Origin: Antilocapra americana
Lineage: Eukaryota; Chordata; Mammalia; Artiodactyla; Antilocapridae
DNA length: 64,000 bases
Assembly: GCA_007570785.1 (NCBI GenBank)
Contig: ML664152.1
Location: 1,860,911 to 1,924,910 of the forward strand
Direction of reading: 5' to 3'
Part shown: in pieces, positions 57,686 through 64,000 of the stretch
Layout of the letters: each line of letters starts with the position of its first letter
How positions within the stretch are numbered: the first letter of the stretch is position 1
Program-made: the position numbers and the translations under genes
The notes under the pieces: generated by a model
Told to the model about the DNA's origin: nothing
Database searches by the model: none
Seen by the model: the letters and a program-made list of their open reading frames with translations, nothing else

Positions 57686-60600
57686 ACCTCCAGCCCCAGA
57701 CCCACACTCGCTGCTGCTCACCCAAGACCTCCAGGCCTTCCCTCAGCGTCCTCTGGAAGCCACCCCCCCCAACAAAAGCGGACCCCACCCAGGGCCAGCT
57801 GCAACACATGGCAGCTCCCTCTCAGCCTGGACGCCTCCCGTTCCTGTTGCACTCGGGGGAGAGGACTGAGGAGAACTGAATTCTGTCACAGCCCTGACCT
57901 CACAGCTGCAGGGAAGGTGGGGAGGTCTGATGGGGAGCTTCATCACAAGCCCCTCTGGAAGGCGCTCTGATCCTCCGACGCCTGAGGCAGCCTGCCCAAG
58001 CCTCTCCTCCTCCCCCAGGCAGGACAGGCCTGAGAACCAGATGCAGCGCTGCTGCCCTCTGCTGAGCACCTGCCTGGGGGTTTGAGAGGAGTCCATGGTG
58101 GCCGGCCAGCAGGGGGAGATGGGCTACAGAGAGAGAGAAGGTCAGGCGCAGAGCTCTCTGCTTGGGGCCCCAGGGAGACAAGACAGGTGCCCCCAGAACC
58201 TAGCCCCCTCCACCGCGACCTCTAGGCCAGCAGGTCCACTCATCACCGTCACATCCCTGACCTCCTCCGCCCAGAGACCCTGCAGACACGCTGCAGGGCC
58301 ACCTCCTCTCTCAGGTCCTCTGCTCCTGAGTCCCTGACCAGGCCTGTCCTCCACCTGCTCACGTCTCTGCTTGAGTCTAGGAGTGGGGACTGCCCAGCCC
58401 AAGGTACAGACAGAGGACTGGGAACACCAAGGCGCTTATCTGTGCACAGAGCTTGTTTCCTGCATGGTCGCAGTGCGAGGGAATACAGAACTAGAAACAG
58501 AACTGGCAGGTGACACCCTGTGGGAAGAGGATGTGGGAGCCCAAAAGGGCCCCACATCTCTACTGGGCCTCCAGTCCCCGGTCCCCACCCAGAGCTGAGT
58601 CCTGCTGGTGGTGGGCAGGGGGGTTCTCCAGGGTGGGGAGGCCCATCACCTCAGAGCCCAGTGCTTACCCCTCGGAGGCTAAGCCCCTGCCTGAATCAGA
58701 AGGAAAAGTGGGGGTAGTCCTAGTCTAGACTGCCCCTAGACAGGGCAAGGATGCGCTCGTCCAGACAGACAGGTACCCTGCATCACCATCCTCAGGCCAG
58801 GCCCAGGAGCCACTCCCAACATTCCACACTTACAGACTTGTCTGAACCCCAGCTCAGCAAGTAAGGCCTGTTATTACCCCGACTCCCAGCGGGAGGTCCT
58901 GAGCACACGGCCTACTTTCTCCACCCTCGGGCCTGGGGCCCACAGGGTTCTGCCAGCTGCAAGCCACAGAGCACACAGCCCTCTGTTCTGAGCTCCAAGC
59001 TCTGGGCCCTCTCCTTCTGTCGTTTTCCTTTAGCTTTCTGTACATTATGACAATTTTTTTTTAATTAAAAAAAAAGGCTTCTGACTGGGGAGACCGCTTT
59101 CCAGGAGCCCGCCAGTCCCTGTCTTCCGCCCCCTGGCCTTGCATGCCAGGCCCTGGGACTGCAAGAGATGTCCTCCTCGGCGGCTGCTGCTCCTCCCTGG
59201 CCAAGCCCTGTGGACCATCCCATGGAGGAAAACACCTTCCTTCCTTCTATCCCTGCCTCTCACGCACCCCTGTGGTTTTCAGGCTATGCCATCCAGATTT
59301 TAGTGTTCCCTCCACCTCAAAGTGACATCTCACTCGTTCTGATCAGCCACGCTCCCTGGGCAGCCTTTTCGACCATCCCTGAGTCTCAGCGTGAAGGCTC
59401 AGGGTAACCGACTGTCTCCCGCACACTGAGACAGTCCTGTGAGCAGAGGCTCTCATGCCCACAGGCATGCGCCAAGGCACTGCCACCTGGGAGACAGCAA
59501 TCAGGACCAGGAGGACTGATCAGGAGACCTGAGGACAGCCCATCACAGCTCAGGACCAAGAGGACCCTGGGTTAGGGAGGAGATGGGTACTTCTGTGCTC
59601 CCATAGTTGAGAGACAGGACCCTCTAGGCCAATATCCTAAACTTGGCAGCATCTGAGACTCCTGGAGGGGTGTGTGAAAACAAGGCTCAGCAGGTCTGGG
59701 ATGGGGCCCCAGTGGTCCTGGTACCGGCCCAGGCCTCCCCAAACCGGGTACAAAGCCTCAGACCCCACTCCCACCCCCACAGGTGCAGAGAGGAAGGACA
59801 GCACCCCTGCTGTGCCAGGGGCAGGCCTGCAGTCCCTCCCAGGGCAGGCTGCATGGCTCTGAGCTTGGCCACGTTGCCCCCACCCCCGGGTACCACAGCC
59901 TCGCCTGCACAGGAGACAGTGCGTGTGCATGGGTCCCTCAGCAGCGTGAGGCTGAAGGAGCCTGGACGCGTCCCGAGCAGGCACACAGCACACCTGCCCA
60001 GCGATGCCACGCTCAGCTGATGGATGCAGTTAACAAACGCCCAAGATTCAGCAGCCAGCACAGCACAGTGCCATGTCCCCTCTGCTCCCTGCACACCACT
60101 CAGGGACACCAGTGGCAGGACGGCTTCTCTGCCAGGTCCCCTGAGCCCCACATGGAGGTCCCACTACAGGGAGGTCAGAGGCAGGAGCTGGGCTGCGAGC
60201 TGTTCCTTCTCAGGTAAGCGGGGATCCGTGCGCACTGCGCCTCTGTGGACACGGCTCACGGCGAGTGGACGTCTGCCAGCTGCACGGGAATGAAAGCCTC
60301 CCGCTTAGCAGCCCTCCCAGAGCCCCGGGCGGAGGCAAGATGTCCAAGTGCCACGCTGAGCACTAAGTGCCCAGCACGTGCCAACGGACAGAGAGAGAGA
60401 GACAGGCACGCAGGAGGGCAGAGACGGCAGCACCTAGCAGCTCCTGGGAGGACTAGTTCCATCGGCAATTCAAAAACCCTGGGAGAGCTTTTGCCCAAAA
60501 TGATAGAGGTGCCCTCCACAACACATAAAAACTCTTCAGGTTTAAGAAAAGCGATCAAAATTGAGCAGTACACAAACCACAGGAGACCCCGTTCACATAC

Positions 60601-62026
60601 AAAACTGCTGGATCGTGTGGGTCACCAAAGGGGCCTGAGTGGTCGGACCCCAGACCCTTTCTGCCCTCCCAACAGCAAGCCCCCATGGCGCCCCGACTCC
60701 ACCCCAAGCACGGGAAAGGACTCAGGTAGGATGCAGCCAGAGCTCGGCAGGGTCCAGCCCAGGAAGCAGCAGGCAGGTCTGAGGGCGAGAAGACAGCGCT
60801 GAAAACAACCACTCTGGGCGCCTGGATTACGCCGGGCTGGAGCCAACAGAGCCGGCAGGCTGGGACTCCCCTCCTCTGACCCAAGCCGGGAGCTTCTGAG
60901 GTGAGGACTGCCTGGGGCCCCTCCTCCAGGGAAGTTTAACACCACGAGGATGCCAGAGTTAGGAGCACAGGGAGCTGCACACACGAACCTTCCTCCACGT
61001 GTTCACCGCCCACAGCACTGCTGCTCCTCACTGAGACACGCCAGAGGCCCAGGTTCTCACCACGCCTCTGAGCTCCTGGCACTGAGGCTTCTCCCACGGG
61101 ATGTGACCTGTACACAGCAGGGACCTGGTTTTCTCTTGTTAATCTGTCTTCTCTTAGTCTAACCTGCAGGGTCCTAGCCAAGAACCTAGGAGGACAGAGA
61201 CGAGAAGGCTTCCCTCCCTAAAGCCTCAATGTACAAAGAACAGCAAGGAGATTTGGATAAACTCTCCAGTGAAATTTAAAAAAAATCCAAACCAAGCTGT
61301 GAACAATACAATCTCATGGGAAACACTTGACATAGGCATACCTGTGAAATAACTACAACTTACAACTCCAGCAGCAGTTCACAGACTGTACATGGAAATT
61401 CAGAAAAATTCTGTTGAATACCAGAAGCCCGGCCCTGGAGGCCAGAGTGCTTCAACAGGACTGTGGAAGCTTCTGCTCTCAATCGCTCAGCAGCTTGCAT
61501 AGGCAGCACGAAGGCTTCACCTGCCAAGAGCGGATGAGGTGTGGCTGCCCCCTGCTCCAGAACCAGCCCAGACGGCACACAGGGCTAACTGTCACAAAGC
61601 CCAAAATGGGGGGCATGTGGTCGGATAGAAGACCTCTCCCCATGATACAAAAGTGAAGGAAGAGGGATTTGGGGGCCGCAGGGCACCCCTGATTCTGACT
61701 GAGGCAGTCAGGAAGACGGGCGCTCCTTCTATTTTGTTCACCTGAAATAAGGTTATCATAACTGATGTGTTCAGGTGTGCTAACAGCCTTGTAGGCGTTT
61801 AGGTCTTTTTTTTTCTACGAGCCCTAAGAAATACAGACTAAAGGATTCCTGACGGAAATGCTGTCTGCCTCAAAACAGCCCAGCACTGTGTGTGCTGAAG
61901 GCAGGAGATGGGCACACAGAGCGGTTTACACTGTCGGAAAGCAGGAGATAGGCACATAGAATGTTTAATACCATCTTTCTGTTCAGAACATCTTTAACAC
62001 TTTCCACTAATTAAAAAACACCCCTT

Positions 62027-62155
62027 GGGCTTCCCTGGTTGTCCAGTGGCTAAGACTCCATGCCCCCAACGCAGGGGGCCTGGGTTCAAGCCCTGGTCAG
62101 GGAACCAGATCCCACAGCCACACCTAACACCAGAGCAGCCAAATAAATAAAATAA
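62027..62155 (+). mobile_element. CHR SINE
   Basis: GGGCTTCCCTGGTTGTCCAG, TTCAAGCCCTGGTCAGGGAA, tail CAGAGCAGCC then AAATAAATAAAATAAC. It lies 122 bp from the SLX9 exon at 62277, in the intron downstream of its donor. Confidence 0.85.
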
Positions 62156-62276
62156 CATATAGAGTGCACAGGCCGATGTGAGCTGTGCTCTGGCCTGTGC
62201 CTATGAGCATGTGGAAGCTGGCTTGCACTGAAAGCTCCCCACCCCAAGGTCTACCCTGTTTGCTCTCCGCTCTCAC

Positions 62277-62385
62277 CTCTCCTGACGGAGGTGATGCTCC
62301 TCGTCTCCACATCCAGCTTCTGCACCAAGGCACTGGGTTCTATCGTGGTCCCAGCAAACACATCAGCGTTCACACAAGCCAACTC
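62277..62385 (-). CDS. SLX9: SLX9 coding exon with VFAG motif
   Basis: 109-bp internal exon. On the minus strand it follows a pyrimidine-rich acceptor ending TCTTCAG and is followed by donor GTGAGA. It starts in phase 0 and encodes 36 codons plus one base: it begins ELACVNADVFAG, continues through EPSALVQKLDVE and ends TSVRR. The VFAG...SALVQKL...SVRRG arrangement is the conserved N-terminal half of SLX9/FAM207A. No stop is present in frame and the leftover G completes a glycine codon with the next exon. The upstream exon, at higher coordinates, is not in the window. Confidence 0.92.
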
Positions 62386-64000
62386 CTGAAGAGGCAAGAG
62401 GGGAGACTTAAGACTCGCTCTGCAGCTTCAGAGACCCCTCAGCGAGGGCCAGACCCTGGCTTCTCCAGAGAAGGAGTTGGAGAGGAACCCGAGGCCACCC
62501 CCCACCCCAGGCCCCAGGCTGCACACTCCTTGCAGCCTCAGTTCATCCCACACCAGCCAACGCCCACCCCTGGGCCTGGATCCAGCCTCAGGACCATCTG
62601 AGACCAGACCCAGGATCAGTAACAACTACAAATCACAACCCCAACATTCAGGAACCCCTGTGAGGGGACCCAGGCTTCCTCCCAAACTTCCCACCACCTT
62701 ACTCCTCCTGTCACTCGAGGCTGCTCCCCCACCTCCACACTCTCCCAGCAATCTCAGCGTTCTCTGACCACATTCAGCCACACGGAGGGCTCACAACCCG
62801 CTGGGTCACCCTGCCAGCACACCACGTTAACCCCGACCCCGCCTCCAGGGCCCAGCCACCTCACTCAGGCCCGAGCTGCAGGACGGGGCCTGGGAAGGGG
62901 CGCCAGTGACACAGCAGATTGGGCACACCTCTGAGCAGACCCTGGCTGGCACCGAGCTGCCCTTGCCTGGGGGCAGCTTCGGGGAAGCAGCACGATGGCA
63001 GGTTGGAGGCAGCTTGAGCTCAAGGCTGCACTGGCTCAGGAGCAACCAGCTGGGCTCACAAAGCCTCCAGTCCCTGTGAAGCTGGGGCTGAACTGTGAAG
63101 GCAGCCTCCTAGCCACACAGGTGCACCCAGTGGTGAAGGGCAAAGGTTTCTATGGCCATGGGGGCTAAAGCACAATCTGACAGTAAGAGGCCTGTGCAGA
63201 CCCAGGCTGCCAGGCTACAAGACAAAAACAAGAAAACATAACAGGCAGACAGGAGGGTGCACACTGGTGCAGAACGGACTCAGATACACAGGAGCTGAGC
63301 CAGGCCAGGGAACAACCAAAATGACCTGCAAACATCAACCCAGTCAGTGCTGACATGCACCACCAGAGACAGCCAGCTTTCAATAACAACAGAGCATGAC
63401 ACACACAGAGAGACTGGAAACAAGACCTAGGCAACAGAAGCTGCGTCTGAGGGGTCCACGCATTGGACTTGGCAATGACCTCATCTCAGCCACAGGACTG
63501 AAAAAGAGCATATCTAAAGAACTAGGAACATATGATGACAATGTCTCATCAGAGAATACCAACAAAGAGACAGAGCCGTGACCAAACTGCTCAGACTGCC
63601 CTGAGCTTTTCAACTAAACCCTGACATTTCACAACACCCAAAGAACAAGCAACAAGGGAAAACAAGAGAAACGAATGTTACAAAAATTAAAAATTCTGTG
63701 CTTCCAAGAGCAATTTCAAGAAAATAAAAAGACAACCCACTGAAGTGGAAAAAATATTTGCAAACCATATATATCTGACAAAGTTTAGTATCCAGAATAT
63801 ATAACTGACAAGTCAACAGAAAGAGAAACCACACGACTTTTAAGTGAGCAAAGGACTTGAAAACACATTTCTCCAAAGATATGGAGAAGCTAACAAGTCC
63901 AGGGGGAATAAAATTCAACATTAGTCATTATCCCTTAGGGAAATGCAAATCGAAAAAGTGAAATACCACCTGACATCCAGCAGGATGGGTATAATCAAAA
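62386..64000 (-). other. SLX9: SLX9 intron, incomplete
   Basis: Upstream intron continuing past the window edge. 62386-63390 is GC-rich without a recognisable exon; 63470 onward is L1. I looked for the SLX9 N-terminal exon here and did not find it. Confidence 0.7.
63470..64000 (+). mobile_element. L1 LINE, deleted, running off the window
   Basis: 63470-63575 resembles the L1 5'-UTR/ORF1 junction (CTAAAGAACTAGGAACATAT, ATGTCTCATCAGAGAATACC). From about 63638 it is the ORF2 3' part (AAAAAGACAACCCACTGAAG, TTTGCAAACCATATATATC, CATTAGTCATTATCCC). The middle is deleted. Antisense to SLX9. Confidence 0.75.

Larger units (their letters stand above)
55852..62276 (-). other. SLX9: SLX9 intron, 6.4 kb
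   Basis: GT-AG intron, mostly GC-rich and repeat-poor. Contents recognised: an 18-bp triplication at 57632-57685, a short (GA)n near 60391, an imperfect 40-bp duplication near 61896-61970 (GCAGGAGAT(G/A)GGCACA), and a CHR SINE at 62027-62155. No other exon is recognisable. Confidence 0.85.
43165..64000 (-). other. SLX9: SLX9 (FAM207A) gene, 3' part
   Basis: Minus-strand gene with five recognisable coding exons and a 3' UTR; the first exon(s), start codon and promoter lie past the right edge. All four complete introns are GT-AG and the exon phases interlock (0, 1, 1, 2, 2), giving an uninterrupted 172-residue C-terminal part. Human SLX9 is about 230 residues, so roughly 55-60 N-terminal residues should be outside the window. 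The family (SLX9, known from yeast) acts in the nucleolus in pre-rRNA processing near ITS1 and in maturation and export of the small ribosomal subunit; that role is transferred from the family, not read from this DNA. The protein has a lysine/arginine-rich helical middle, typical of RNA-binding ribosome-assembly factors, and a conserved C-terminal block. Identification rests on recognising the family's conserved segments in the right order. Confidence 0.93.

Noticed and set aside
59168..59407. 79-residue plus-strand ORF starting MSSSAAAAPPWP
   Set aside because: Looks start-like, but lies in an SLX9 intron on the opposite strand with no family resemblance or splice support.

Overview
This is vertebrate nuclear DNA from a ruminant, most likely a bovid such as cattle. 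The evidence is the interspersed repeats: Bov-tA and BOVA2 SINEs, CHR SINEs, and 5'-truncated BovB (RTE-type) LINEs lying among older L1 LINEs. The DNA is mostly GC-rich, with no long intact non-repetitive ORF and no bacterial-style gene packing. The species cannot be fixed from the sequence alone.

One protein-coding gene can be supported, the 3' part of SLX9 (FAM207A; C21orf70 in human), on the minus strand. Five coding exons (62277-62385, 55783-55851, 48642-48792, 44537-44602, 43363-43486) have consensus splice sites and phases that fit together. They encode 172 C-terminal residues plus a stop. The N-terminal exon(s) and promoter lie beyond 64000. SLX9 is a nucleolar ribosome-biogenesis factor. 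Its 3' end has a proximal poly(A) signal (43182-43187), a possible distal one (42604-42609), and an opposing plus-strand poly(A) signal between them (43049-43054).

Positions 1 to about 42.5 kb lie downstream of SLX9 and look intergenic. In human, this side of the gene faces ADARB1 across an interval of noncoding RNAs, so the same neighbourhood is inferred here. The region holds a 41-bp minisatellite of about 30 units (5.7-6.94 kb), a 19-bp minisatellite (13.0-13.2 kb), an inverted BovB pair (16.9-18.9 kb), a stack of nested L1, BovB and SINE insertions (18.06-25.45 kb), a 21-22 bp satellite grown inside a CHR SINE and interrupted by ten Ns (22.8-23.2 kb), a G-rich minisatellite (34.0-34.6 kb), and a cluster of homeodomain-type TAATTA sites (40.77-40.84 kb). 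The rest is GC-rich single-copy sequence in which I find no gene.

The SLX9 introns (43.5-64 kb) carry an L1 split by a 1.2-kb BovB, a CHR SINE, an LTR relic and another L1 running off the end of the window. I found no CRISPR array, operon, tRNA or rRNA gene, or intact transposase or reverse-transcriptase ORF. The most interesting material is repeat architecture and SLX9 RNA-processing signals, not a new protein system.
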